Shown: positions 1 through 8,032 of the stretch, one piece after another
Layout: the number at the start of each line of letters is the position of its first letter
Numbering within the stretch: the stretch's first letter is position 1
Assembly (NCBI GenBank): GCA_947456185.1
Contig: CANGPW010000025.1
Coordinates: 1-34,999, forward strand
DNA length: 34,999 nt
Origin: Bacteroidota bacterium
GTDB lineage: Bacteria; Bacteroidota; Bacteroidia; UKL13-3
Reading direction: 5' to 3'
Made by a program: the position numbers and the translations under genes
The notes under the pieces: generated by a model
Database searches by the model: none
What the model was told of the DNA's origin: nothing
Seen by the model: only the letters and a program-made list of their open reading frames with translations

Positions 1-1671
1 ATGACTAATTCAGATATAGCCGATTTATTCAAGCTTTTTGCCGACTTAAGTGAACTCCATGGCGGAAATCCTTTTAAAATAAAACAGTTTACCAATGCGT
101 TTTTTCGCATAGATAAAATGCTTACTCCACTTGAAAATTTAACGATTCCAGATTTAGAAAAAATAGAAGGAATTGGCAAAGGAATAGCGGCTAAAATTGA
201 TGAAATCAATAAAACCGAAAGTTTTGGAGAACTGAATGATTTATTAGCAAGTACGCCTCAAGGTGTATTGATGATGATGAAAATTAAAGGAATTGGCCCA
301 AAAAAAATTGCCATTATTTGGAAAGAATTAGAAATAGAAGAAATAGGTGAATTGCTTTATGCTTGTAAAGAAAATAGGTTAGCACAAGCAAAAGGTTTTG
401 GTTTAAAAACACAGCAAAGTGTTATTAACCAAATTGAGTTTATGTATGCCAGTGCTAACAAGTTTCATTATGCCAAAGTGGAACAAAAAGCATTTGATTT
501 AGTTGAAAAATTACAAATCATAAATACCATTCAAAAAGTTTCCCTTTGCGGTGCAATAAGAAGAAAAATGGAAGTAATAGATGCCATTGAAATATTAGTG
601 GCATGCAATGATATAAAGGAAACGAAACAAGCTTTAATTGATAGTAATTTATTTACAGAAATTGATCATGATAGTATTGAATATAAAGGAAAATATGAAC
701 AAATTCCAGTAATAATTTCATGCTGCGAAAACGAAAAATTTAGCTGGAAATTGTTTGAAAAAACAGCCAATGAAAAACATTTAGCATTGTTAGATTTAAA
801 TGCAATCAATCAACAAAGTACATGCGAAGAAGAAATTTATAAAAGCATTCAATTGCCATACATTTTTCCTGAAATGCGCGAAGGAACAAATGAAGTAGCA
901 TTAGCCAAACAAAATAAGCTGCCAACTCTAATAGAATATAGTGATTTAAAAGGCGCATTGCATAATCATTCCACTTGGAGCGATGGCTTAAATACCATTG
1001 CCGAAATGGCAAAAGCGTGTGAAAAATTAGGTTATAATTATTTCGGAATTGCCGATCATAGTAAAGCTGCATTTTACGCAAAAGGATTAAACGAAGAGCA
1101 AATAATTAACCAACATATTGAAATAGATAAACTGAATAAAAGCAATCCCAATTTTACTGTTTTTAAAGGAATAGAATGCGATATTTTATACAACGGTCAA
1201 ATGGATTATGCGAATGATGTTTTGGCCAGTTTTGATTATGTGGTTGCATCGGTTCATAGTATTTTAAAAATGAATGAAGAAAAAGCAATGAGTCGACTAA
1301 TTTCAGCTATTGAAAATCCCTATACAACTATTTTGGGTCATCCAACAGGAAGATTATTATTACTGCGTGAAGGTTATTCAATTAATCATGAAAAAATAAT
1401 AGATGCCTGCGCGGCCAATAAAGTTGCCATTGAAATAAATGCAAATCTTTATCGTTTAGACCTTGATTGGCGCTATATTGATTATGCCTTGAATAAAGGA
1501 ATTATGCTTTGTATAAATCCTGATGCGCACAATATTGATGGATTAAAAGACATGTATTATGGATTACAAATAGCCAGAAAAGGAGGACTTACAAAAGAAA
1601 GTTGTTTAAATGCGTTTACAACGGAGGAACTGAAAAAATACTTCTATCAAAAAAATAATATTTCTATGTAA
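1..1671 (+). CDS. polX: PolX-family protein with PHP phosphoesterase domain; polymerase site degenerate
   Basis: 556 residues, close to the usual length of bacterial PolX. Domain order is: N-terminal 8-kDa-like helical domain (about 1-90) and helix-hairpin-helix motifs (EGIGKGIAAKI near 55, IKGIGPKKIAII near 95), palm (about 175-310), then a C-terminal PHP domain (about 315-550). The PHP metal ligands look intact: H321-N-H323, D328, GIECD, ASVHS, GHPTGR and NPDAH. The family normally repairs DNA gaps and has a Mn-dependent 3'-5' exonuclease in the PHP domain. Here the palm motif after GAIRRK carries A195-x-E197 instead of DxD, and the third-aspartate strand (about 233-240, YEQIPVII) has no Asp. 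I infer no polymerase activity but probable nuclease or phosphoesterase activity. The frame opens at base 1, so an upstream extension cannot be excluded. Confidence 0.88.
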   Translation: MTNSDIADLFKLFADLSELHGGNPFKIKQFTNAFFRIDKMLTPLENLTIPDLEKIEGIGKGIAAKIDEINKTESFGELNDLLASTPQGVLMMMKIKGIGPKKIAIIWKELEIEEIGELLYACKENRLAQAKGFGLKTQQSVINQIEFMYASANKFHYAKVEQKAFDLVEKLQIINTIQKVSLCGAIRRKMEVIDAIEILVACNDIKETKQALIDSNLFTEIDHDSIEYKGKYEQIPVIISCCENEKFSWKLFEKTANEKHLALLDLNAINQQSTCEEEIYKSIQLPYIFPEMREGTNEVALAKQNKLPTLIEYSDLKGALHNHSTWSDGLNTIAEMAKACEKLGYNYFGIADHSKAAFYAKGLNEEQIINQHIEIDKLNKSNPNFTVFKGIECDILYNGQMDYANDVLASFDYVVASVHSILKMNEEKAMSRLISAIENPYTTILGHPTGRLLLLREGYSINHEKIIDACAANKVAIEINANLYRLDLDWRYIDYALNKGIMLCINPDAHNIDGLKDMYYGLQIARKGGLTKESCLNAFTTEELKKYFYQKNNISM

Positions 1672-1681
1672 ATAAAACGTA

Positions 1682-1689
1682 TATTTTTG
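1682..1689 (+). promoter_or_regulatory. Bacteroidota -7 element for the DUF937-like gene
   Basis: TATTTTTG is a full match to the Bacteroidota -7 consensus TAnnTTTG. It lies just after the polX stop and only six bases before the ATG at 1696. Transcription would start at or next to the start codon, implying a leaderless message. A possible degraded -33 (TTTC, 1661-1664) lies 17 bases upstream. Confidence 0.5.
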
Positions 1690-1695
1690 GCGAAA

Positions 1696-2139
1696 ATGAT
1701 TGAAAACTTAACAAAATTAATAAGAGAAAATTCGCTTGAATTAATACTTAACAACCAAGCAATAAAAAATGAAAATAAAGAAGCTGCAATTTCAGATACA
1801 GTCAATATAATTATTAGTCAATTAAAAAAAGAAGTTTCAAAAGGTAATATCGCTGGATTAGCTGAAATTTTAAAAAGCAATGGCAATTTATCAAATAACA
1901 AAATTGTTATTGAAATGATAACAAATTTAAGTGAAAGTTTGTCAGCTAAATTTGAATTAAATAGTAATGATGCTGAACATATTTCTCAAAATTTAATTCC
2001 AGCAGTCATGCACCAATTAATTTCAAAAACGAACGATCCAAATGACGAATCATTTAATATTCAAGATTTATTGAGCAATTTGGGAGGTAACGGATTAGGA
2101 GGTATGTTAATGAATATGTTTTCATCCAATAAAAAATAA
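1696..2139 (+). CDS. DUF937-like protein
   Basis: 147 residues from the ATG at 1696; an in-frame TTG at 1687 lies inside the -7 element and is a poor start. The protein is mostly helical, with an N-terminal MIENLTKLIREN-type helix, a central amphipathic region, and a NDPNDESFNIQDLLSNLGG segment leading into a Gly/Met-rich tail (GGNGLGGMLMNMFSS). This pattern resembles DUF937 proteins, which are common in Bacteroidota and have no established function. There is no signal peptide or transmembrane segment, so it is probably cytoplasmic. It has its own promoter and stands alone between polX and the START-like gene. Confidence 0.65.
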   Translation: MIENLTKLIRENSLELILNNQAIKNENKEAAISDTVNIIISQLKKEVSKGNIAGLAEILKSNGNLSNNKIVIEMITNLSESLSAKFELNSNDAEHISQNLIPAVMHQLISKTNDPNDESFNIQDLLSNLGGNGLGGMLMNMFSSNKK

Positions 2140-2189
2140 GGTAATAATGGTGGTTTTGTAAGAATGTTTAAGAATTTTTTATCATAAAC

Positions 2190-2219
2190 TTTGCAGTGTG
2201 AAAGTAAAAATTATATTTG
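2190..2219 (+). promoter_or_regulatory. Promoter for the START-like gene (TTTG-N18-TATATTTG)
   Basis: TTTG at 2190-2193, an 18-base spacer and TATATTTG at 2212-2219 match the Bacteroidota primary-sigma promoter exactly. The expected start site leaves a leader of about 25 bases before the ATG at 2251. Confidence 0.72.
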
Positions 2220-2250
2220 CCCACACTAAATAACTAAAAATAGTGCAATA

Positions 2251-2628
2251 ATGGCCCGTAAACAAATTATAATGGAATTTCCAATTAAAGCTTCCCCAGC
2301 TTTATTGTTTAATTATATCAGTACTCCTAGCGGATTATCACAATGGTTCTGTGTAGATGTGGATATTAGAAACAACTTATTTAAATTTAAATGGGAAGGT
2401 GAAGAGATTAGCGCTGACTTAATTAAAAAAGTAAATAATAAAAGTATGAAGTTTAAATGGACAGATTCTGCAAAAGATGAATATTTGGAATTTGACATAA
2501 ATGTAGATGAACTTACCGATGATGTAGCTTTAGTTATTACAGACTATGCTGAGGAAAGTGAAGAAAAATATACCAATCAACTCTGGGAAAGTCAAATACA
2601 TGATTTAAAAAGTTGTATAGGAGCATAA
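2251..2628 (+). CDS. START-like / SRPBCC-fold protein
   Basis: 125 residues. The opening strand (QIIMEFPIKASPALLFNYISTPSGLSQWF) is the hallmark of AHSA1/START-like SRPBCC domains: a beta strand, then a 'lfnyistpsGLsqWF' helix. It is followed by alternating strands and a C-terminal helix (NQLWESQIHDLKSCIG). The family folds around a hydrophobic ligand cavity; the ligand of this Bacteroidota subgroup is not known. There is no signal peptide, so it is cytoplasmic. It is monocistronic, with a strong promoter upstream and a strong terminator immediately downstream. Confidence 0.78.
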   Translation: MARKQIIMEFPIKASPALLFNYISTPSGLSQWFCVDVDIRNNLFKFKWEGEEISADLIKKVNNKSMKFKWTDSAKDEYLEFDINVDELTDDVALVITDYAEESEEKYTNQLWESQIHDLKSCIGA

Positions 2629-2630
2629 AA

Positions 2631-2662
2631 AAAGCCGTCAGTAAATTCTGACGGCTTTTTTT
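2631..2662. terminator. Strong bidirectional intrinsic terminator
   Basis: Perfect 11-bp stem AAAGCCGTCAG / CTGACGGCTTT with loop TAAATT, an A-run before and a T-run after. It sits between converging genes ending at 2628 (+) and 2680 (-), so it can serve both strands. Confidence 0.93.
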
Positions 2663-2679
2663 ATACCTGATGAAATTTA

Positions 2680-3840
2680 TTAATAACTCAATTCTAAAAT
2701 TTTAACCACATCAGAAGGAGTAATATTTTGGCGTTCGCCCAATTTTAATATGCCTCTTTTAGAAAATGAATCAAAAATAAAAGGTGCGGCTTCCTTAAAA
2801 TTATCAGTGTATTCACTCAAATGGGTTTTTATTCCTACAGAATGAAAAAAAGCTTCTGTTTTATCAATTGCCAAATTTGCTTTTTCTTCTATTGTACCTT
2901 CAGTTATATTCCAAACCCTTGTGGCATATTGTGCTAATTTTTCTTTCTTGTTTTCAAAATTATAACGGTAATGACTTGGAGCAATAATGGCTAATGTTTG
3001 GGCATGGTCAATTCCGAATAAAACGGTGAGCTCATGTCCTATTGCATGTACAGTCCAATCTGTTGGAACACCTTTTTGGATTAATCCATTTAATGCCATG
3101 GTACAACTCCACATAAACTCACATTGCGCATTATAATCACTGGGATTATTTAAAATTTGTGGTGCTATTTCAATTAAATTTTGCATGATACTTTCCGAAA
3201 TTCTGTCTTGCAAATTTGCACCTGTTGGATAAGTCATGTATTGTTCTAAAACATGTGTAAATGCATCCACAATTCCATTGGCAATTTGATTTGCAGGAAT
3301 TGATGAAATTACTTGAGGGTCTAAAATAGAAAACTGAGGAAACAATCCTGGTCCGCCCATTCCTAATTTCTGATTAGTTTCACGTCTTGAAATTACAGAA
3401 CCTGAATTCATTTCAGAACCAGTAGCTGGTAATGTTAAAACCACTCCAAAAGGCATTCCTACTTCACTTCTAATTCCTTTTTCTAAAATATCCCAAGGAT
3501 TATTTCCTTCATACAATGCGGCAGATGCCAAAAACTTTGTACCATCAATGACAGATCCACCGCCAACTGCTAACAAATAAGTAATTTTTTCTTCTTTAAT
3601 TACTGCTAATGCTTTTAACAAAACTTGGTATTCTGGATTGGCAGGAATACCACCAAACTCTATCACTTCAAACGATTGAAGCGCAGTTTTTACTTGTTCA
3701 TAAATACCATTTTTTTTAATGCTTCCACTACCAAAAAGCATTAACACTTTAGCATGAGCAGGAATTTCACTTGCTATTTTATTGATTAAACCTTTTCCAA
3801 AATGTATTTTAGTAGGATTTTTAAATTCAAAATTATTCAT
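2680..3840 (-). CDS. yqhD: NADPH-dependent iron-containing alcohol/aldehyde reductase, YqhD type
   Basis: 386 residues, nearly the length of E. coli YqhD (387), and alignable over the whole chain. Nucleotide-binding motifs are GSGS (37-40) and AVGGGSVIDGTKF (91-103). The catalytic metal ligands are D192, H196, H265 and H279 (NGIVDAFTH, DWTVHAIGHE, GIDHAQTLAI), each offset by two from the YqhD ligands D194/H198/H267/H281. The family reduces short-chain and lipid-peroxidation aldehydes with NADPH, in the cytoplasm. It is divergent from a fatty acid desaturase with a symmetric control region between them, which could fit clean-up of aldehydes from unsaturated lipid; that link is inference. Subfamily confidence is high, physiological substrate unknown. 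Confidence 0.92.
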   Translation of the reverse strand: MNNFEFKNPTKIHFGKGLINKIASEIPAHAKVLMLFGSGSIKKNGIYEQVKTALQSFEVIEFGGIPANPEYQVLLKALAVIKEEKITYLLAVGGGSVIDGTKFLASAALYEGNNPWDILEKGIRSEVGMPFGVVLTLPATGSEMNSGSVISRRETNQKLGMGGPGLFPQFSILDPQVISSIPANQIANGIVDAFTHVLEQYMTYPTGANLQDRISESIMQNLIEIAPQILNNPSDYNAQCEFMWSCTMALNGLIQKGVPTDWTVHAIGHELTVLFGIDHAQTLAIIAPSHYRYNFENKKEKLAQYATRVWNITEGTIEEKANLAIDKTEAFFHSVGIKTHLSEYTDNFKEAAPFIFDSFSKRGILKLGERQNITPSDVVKILELSY

Positions 3841-3912
3841 AATTTTTTTATTGTTATTACAATGATAAGTTGTTTGGTCAATGAATTGTTTTAATTAAAA
3901 TTTATTTTTAAA

Positions 3913-3961
3913 GTAACAAAGTAAATAGTATATATGAGTTCAAAGTAGTTTACTTTGTAAC
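3913..3961. promoter_or_regulatory. Inverted repeat / divergent promoters between yqhD and desaturase
   Basis: Arms at 3913-3925 (GTAACAAAGTAAA) and 3949-3961 (TTTACTTTGTAAC) are reverse complements at 12 of 13 positions, 23 bases apart. A further CAAAGTA lies at 3941-3947. Each arm contains TTACTTTG, one mismatch from the -7 consensus TAnnTTTG, pointing outward. The arms may therefore be the two divergent -7 elements, a shared operator, or both. The right arm ends at the base before the desaturase ATG. Confidence 0.5.
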
Positions 3962-5077
3962 ATGTCAGAATTAAAAGCACAAGTAAAATTTGTAGATAAA
4001 AACAAATCTGAATTTTACTCAATTCTTAAAAACAGGGTAGATCAATATTTTACTGAAAATAATATTTCTAAATACGCCAATGCAACAATGGTTATTAAAA
4101 CTATCATTTTGCTTTTAGCATATATTTTACCATTTATTTATATGCTATTTTTTCAACCAAGCATAGGAATAAGTTTAATGCTTTGGAGTATCATGGGAAT
4201 TGCTGTGGCAGGAATCGGAATGAGTGTAATGCATGATGCAAACCATGGTGCGTATTCAGCTAACAAAAATGTAAATTATTGGCTTGGAAATACATTAAAT
4301 TTATTAGGAGGTTCTGTATTTAATTGGAAACTTCAACACAATATATTACACCATACTTATACCAATATTACATTTTTAGATGATGACATTTCGGATAGAT
4401 TAGTATTGAAGTTTTCGCCTCATACCAAGCAAAAAAGTTTCCATCAATTCCAATGGATATATGCGTTCTTTTTTTATGGATTATTAACTTTTTACTGGGC
4501 AGTAGCAAAAGATTTTATTCAATTTTATCAGTTTTCAAAAAATGGTGTAAATAATAACAACAGAAAAGAAAATGTATTCATATTGGCAAAAATTATTGGC
4601 ATAAAAATATTCTATTTTTCTTTAATGATAGTTGTTCCTGTATATTTTTTCAATATGATATTTGCACAAGTATTTGCGGGATTTGCATTGATGCATTTTT
4701 TTTCAGGATTAATCTTAACAACCGTATTTCAATTAGCTCATACTGTTGAAAACACAACCCATCCTTTGCCAAATAAGGAAGGAATTATAGCAAATGATTG
4801 GGCTATTCACCAATTAAATACAACAGTCGATTTTGCTCCTAATAACAAACTATTGTCATGGTATATTGGCGGATTAAATTTTCAAGTAGAACATCATTTA
4901 TTTCAAAAAATATCACATGTTCATTACCCTGAAATTGCTAAAATAGTAAAGCAAACTGCAAACGAATTTGGCATTGTACATTTGGAAAACAAAACACTTT
5001 TTAGTGCTATCAAATCACATATTACCTATTTAAAACAGTTGGGCAAATTACCAAATTTGCATGAAGCAATTGGTTAA
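3962..5077 (+). CDS. Membrane fatty acid desaturase (acyl-CoA/acyl-lipid type)
   Basis: 371 residues with the three histidine boxes of membrane di-iron desaturases: HDANH (91-95), HNILHH (126-131) and QVEHH (308-312). The Q in the third box is typical of the delta-5/delta-6 'linoleoyl-CoA desaturase' branch. Hydrophobic segments near 44-64, 70-90, 163-182, 212-231 and 236-256 give a multi-pass inner-membrane topology with the His boxes cytoplasmic. It would introduce a double bond into membrane acyl chains using O2 and reduced electron carrier. There is no fused cytochrome b5, so electrons must come from a separate partner. Start: ATG immediately after the inverted repeat, with no Shine-Dalgarno. 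Regiospecificity cannot be read from sequence. Confidence 0.9.
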   Translation: MSELKAQVKFVDKNKSEFYSILKNRVDQYFTENNISKYANATMVIKTIILLLAYILPFIYMLFFQPSIGISLMLWSIMGIAVAGIGMSVMHDANHGAYSANKNVNYWLGNTLNLLGGSVFNWKLQHNILHHTYTNITFLDDDISDRLVLKFSPHTKQKSFHQFQWIYAFFFYGLLTFYWAVAKDFIQFYQFSKNGVNNNNRKENVFILAKIIGIKIFYFSLMIVVPVYFFNMIFAQVFAGFALMHFFSGLILTTVFQLAHTVENTTHPLPNKEGIIANDWAIHQLNTTVDFAPNNKLLSWYIGGLNFQVEHHLFQKISHVHYPEIAKIVKQTANEFGIVHLENKTLFSAIKSHITYLKQLGKLPNLHEAIG

Positions 5078-5197
5078 CAACTCTCACTGATTTAATATTA
5101 ATCAATCAAATTTTACTTTATTTAGGCTGTAAAAAATTTAAACCAATTTTTTACCACAAAAAATTATTAATTTAATAATTTCATCATTTACAAACAG

Positions 5198-5205
5198 TAT
5201 ATTTG
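5198..5205 (+). promoter_or_regulatory. -7 element upstream of the IPExxxVDY-like/pyk operon
   Basis: TATATTTG matches TAnnTTTG perfectly and sits 12 bases before the TTG start at 5218, so the leader is a handful of bases. No clear -33 TTTG is visible 18-19 bases upstream. Confidence 0.55.
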
Positions 5206-5217
5206 CTCGATTTTTAA

Positions 5218-5643
5218 TTGAAAAAGTTTTCGCTAAATATTGACAATGAGGAAGAAAGTTTTTTTTATGGCTTAATTTGTAATGAAAAAAATTCTCGATT
5301 AGCATGGTTAATCAATCATGCCTTAGCTATAGATTTGGCAAAAGAAAACAGTATTGAATGGTTCAATGATTTAGAAAACGAAAATTATTACTTTGATAAA
5401 TTCGTATACATTGATGAATTAAACCATTTAACATACACATTCTTCTCTAATTACGATGACAATGTTTCGCTTTTTACTGAACTAAAGCTAAGAGCCATGA
5501 AATATTTTATTTTAATAGAAGGTGGCTTGACTTTTTTTGATGAGAAGTTATTTCTAAAAAAAATGAAAACTATTAATGAAATTCAGCTCATTAGTAAAAT
5601 AGACCAAAAAAGGCTGAAACACAAAGTAAATTTAATTTTATAA
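5218..5643 (+). CDS. IPExxxVDY-like small protein upstream of pyk
   Basis: 141 residues from a TTG start; an in-frame stop just upstream leaves no earlier option and no early ATG is available. The N-terminal half contains LICNEKNSRLAWLINHALAIDLAKENSIEW, resembling the 'LiGis...yrLcwalNk.lgl.l' opening of IPExxxVDY proteins, which commonly sit beside pyruvate kinase in Bacteroidota. The eponymous motif is degenerate: LFTELKLRAMKYFILIEG (about 85-102) occupies its place. Function is unknown. It is 22 bases ahead of pyk with no terminator between, so probably cotranscribed. Family assignment rests on position and partial pattern. Confidence 0.6.
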   Translation: MKKFSLNIDNEEESFFYGLICNEKNSRLAWLINHALAIDLAKENSIEWFNDLENENYYFDKFVYIDELNHLTYTFFSNYDDNVSLFTELKLRAMKYFILIEGGLTFFDEKLFLKKMKTINEIQLISKIDQKRLKHKVNLIL

Positions 5644-5665
5644 CCGAAATTTAGATAAATATATC

Positions 5666-7102
5666 ATGAATAATATACTTTTTAATCGTACCAAAATAGT
5701 AGCAACCATTGGCCCTGCAACAAGCAGTTTAGAAAAACTAAAAGAAATAATATTAGAAGGAGTGGATGTTTGTCGGCTTAACTTTTCACACGGTTCCTAC
5801 GATGACCACAAACAAGTAATTGATAATATAAAATTAGCAAATGAACAACTTGGAACCAATGTTTGTATGTTACTAGATTTACAAGGACCAAAACTGAGGG
5901 TTGGTGAAATGGAAAATGGTAAAGTAGAACTTATCAATGGCGAAATGATAGAAGTTACTACTGAAAAATGCATGGGCACAAGTAACCGTGTTTATGTAAA
6001 TTTTGAAAATTTGCCTAAAGATGTAAACCCTGGGGAACGTATTTTATTAGATGATGGTAAGCTAGAATTGAAAGTAATTGAAACCAATAGAAAGAATTTA
6101 ATCAAAGCACAAGTAATTGTTGGTGGTTGGCTTTCAAACAAAAAAGGTTTCAATTTGCCAAATACCAAAATGAGTATTCCAAGCATGACACAAAAAGATT
6201 TGGATGATTTGAAATTTGGTATTGAAAACAAAGTAGAATGGGTTGGTCTTTCATTTGTTAGAAACGAAAATGATGTAATTTTTCTTAAAAACATTATTGA
6301 ATTAAATGATTGGAGACCACGCGTTATTTCAAAAATAGAAAAACCAGAAGCAGTTATCAATATTGATAAAATCATTGCAGTTTCTGATGGAATTATGGTT
6401 GCTCGTGGCGATTTGGGTGTAGAAATGCCAATGGAACAAGTTCCAGTTATTCAAAAACAAATTGTAAAAAAATGTATTGAGGCAAGCAAACCAGTTATTA
6501 TTGCTACTCAAATGATGGAAAGCATGATTGTAAGTCCGGTTCCTACTCGTGCTGAGTTAAATGATATTGCAAATGCAGTAATGGATGGTGCCGATGCAGT
6601 GATGTTAAGCGCTGAAACTAGTGTTGGTGCATTTCCTGTAGATGCAATCAGATACATGAGAAAAACTATTTTAGAAGTGGAAACAAATACCAATGCTCCT
6701 TATTTTAAAGGTGTTAGACCATCGGCAGAAAGTGAAACATTTTTTTCTGATGAAATTTGTTTCACAGCAGTTAAAGTAAGCGATCACTTAAAAGCAGATG
6801 CCATAGTAGGTATGACTTTTTCTGGTTATTCTGCTTATAAAATCTCATCATTCCGTCCTAAAGCAAGTATATTTATTTTTACTACCAATCCACGTTTGGT
6901 TAATACTTTAAGTTTAGTTTGGGGCGTTCGTGGCTTTTTATACCGTGAGTTTGAAAGTACTGACGACTCCATGCAAGATGTGAATGATAATTTGTTAAAA
7001 GGTGGTTTTATAAAACCAGGACAGGTTGTTATAAATACTGCTAGTATGCCTATTTCACAACGATCTAGAGTAAATACAATTAAAGTTTCTGAAATAAAAT
7101 AA
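5666..7102 (+). CDS. pyk: Pyruvate kinase
   Basis: 478 residues. All hallmarks are present: ATIGPATSS and RLNFSHGSYDDH at the N-terminus, the B-domain from LQGPKLRVG, catalytic K223 in ISKIEKPE, Mg ligands E225 and D249 (MVARGDLGVEMP), the ATQMMESM and DGADAVMLSAETSVGAFP signatures, and a C-terminal regulatory domain (about 355-478). It converts phosphoenolpyruvate and ADP to pyruvate and ATP in the cytoplasm, the last step of glycolysis. The gene follows the IPExxxVDY-like gene closely and is followed 11 bases later by a lipoprotein gene. A gluconeogenic gene (fbp) lies at the other end of the window but is not linked. Confidence 0.98.
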   Translation: MNNILFNRTKIVATIGPATSSLEKLKEIILEGVDVCRLNFSHGSYDDHKQVIDNIKLANEQLGTNVCMLLDLQGPKLRVGEMENGKVELINGEMIEVTTEKCMGTSNRVYVNFENLPKDVNPGERILLDDGKLELKVIETNRKNLIKAQVIVGGWLSNKKGFNLPNTKMSIPSMTQKDLDDLKFGIENKVEWVGLSFVRNENDVIFLKNIIELNDWRPRVISKIEKPEAVINIDKIIAVSDGIMVARGDLGVEMPMEQVPVIQKQIVKKCIEASKPVIIATQMMESMIVSPVPTRAELNDIANAVMDGADAVMLSAETSVGAFPVDAIRYMRKTILEVETNTNAPYFKGVRPSAESETFFSDEICFTAVKVSDHLKADAIVGMTFSGYSAYKISSFRPKASIFIFTTNPRLVNTLSLVWGVRGFLYREFESTDDSMQDVNDNLLKGGFIKPGQVVINTASMPISQRSRVNTIKVSEIK

Positions 7103-7113
7103 ACATAGAAAAT

Positions 7114-7491
7114 ATGAATAAAATAATTTTTTCAATCATTTTAATAGGTTTTATGGCTTGTACAAAAACCGAGTCTAATCCTAATCCGAGTCAAACAATC
7201 ATAACTTCCGATAGTTCACAATATTCAGGACGTTTAAAAGTAATGGTGTTAGATGGAACTAATAACAATGCTATTATTAATGATGCCCAAGTTTTTTTAT
7301 ATCCAACATACGATGATTTGAAAAGAAATTTTTACATAAATACAGTTGCTAGTATAAGTGGCACTGCCGATTTTGGTTATATTTTACAAGGAAACTACTA
7401 TTTACGCGCTCAAAGCGGTTTAAAAAGCGATACCAATGTGGTACAAGTTATGGGTCAAAAAACCATTACTAGAACCATGATTGTAAGATAA
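7114..7491 (+). CDS. Small lipoprotein with prealbumin-like domain
   Basis: 125 residues. A lipoprotein signal (MNKIIFSIILIGFMAC) ends with lipobox Cys16, after which comes a Ser/Asn/Pro-rich linker. The rest (about 38-125) reads as a small beta-sandwich: KVMVLDGTNNNAIINDAQVFLYPT, then GTADFGYILQGNYYLRAQ. This resembles carboxypeptidase-regulatory or SpaA-like prealbumin folds, often found on Bacteroidota surface proteins. It is likely anchored in the outer membrane or inner-membrane periplasmic face. It lies between pyk and DUF2480 with gaps of 11 and 13 bases, so probably in the same transcript. Function unknown. Confidence 0.75.
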   Translation: MNKIIFSIILIGFMACTKTESNPNPSQTIITSDSSQYSGRLKVMVLDGTNNNAIINDAQVFLYPTYDDLKRNFYINTVASISGTADFGYILQGNYYLRAQSGLKSDTNVVQVMGQKTITRTMIVR

Positions 7492-7504
7492 TAAATCAAA
7501 AAAA

Positions 7505-8032
7505 ATGGAATTGCAAGAAACTGATTTAATTGAAAATAAAATTACAAACAGCGGTTTAGTTACCATCGATTTGGAACTATTATGCCATTCGGGTGAACGT
7601 ATTTTATTTGATTTAAAAAATTGGCTTTTTAGGGGAATTATTTTAAAGGAAAAAGACTTTAGAGCATTCATTAAAAACCATGATTGGACACAATACCAAA
7701 ACAAGAATATTGCATTTTATTGTAGCAACGATGCCATTGTTCCTACATGGGCTTACATGCTTTTGGCTGCTGCTGCTCAACAATATGCCAACCGTTATAT
7801 TTTTGGTGATTTAAAACAACTTGAAATTGTATTATACAACGATGCAATTGTTCAATTAAATGCAAATGATTATACCGATAAAAGAATAATTATTAAAGGT
7901 TGTAGCCACCATGAAATGCCAGTTTCAGCTTATGTAGAAATTAGCAATAAATTACTGCCTGTAGTAAAAAGTTTAATGTATGGCGAAGCATGTAGTAATG
8001 TTCCAATTTATAAAAAAAACAAGAATAAATGA
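7505..8032 (+). CDS. DUF2480 family protein
   Basis: 175 residues matching the Bacteroidota-specific DUF2480 pattern: NKITNSGLVTIDLE, GERILFDLKNWLFRGIILKEKDFRAFI, HDWTQYQNKNIAFYCSNDAIVPTWAYML and GCSHHEMPVSAYVEI. Conserved Cys, His and Asp residues (CSNDAIVP, GCSHHEMP) could bind a metal, but this is not shown. There is no signal peptide, so it is cytoplasmic. No function is established. Its stop overlaps the start of the TrpF-like gene by four bases (ATGA), a strong sign of translational coupling. Confidence 0.85.
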   Translation: MELQETDLIENKITNSGLVTIDLELLCHSGERILFDLKNWLFRGIILKEKDFRAFIKNHDWTQYQNKNIAFYCSNDAIVPTWAYMLLAAAAQQYANRYIFGDLKQLEIVLYNDAIVQLNANDYTDKRIIIKGCSHHEMPVSAYVEISNKLLPVVKSLMYGEACSNVPIYKKNKNK

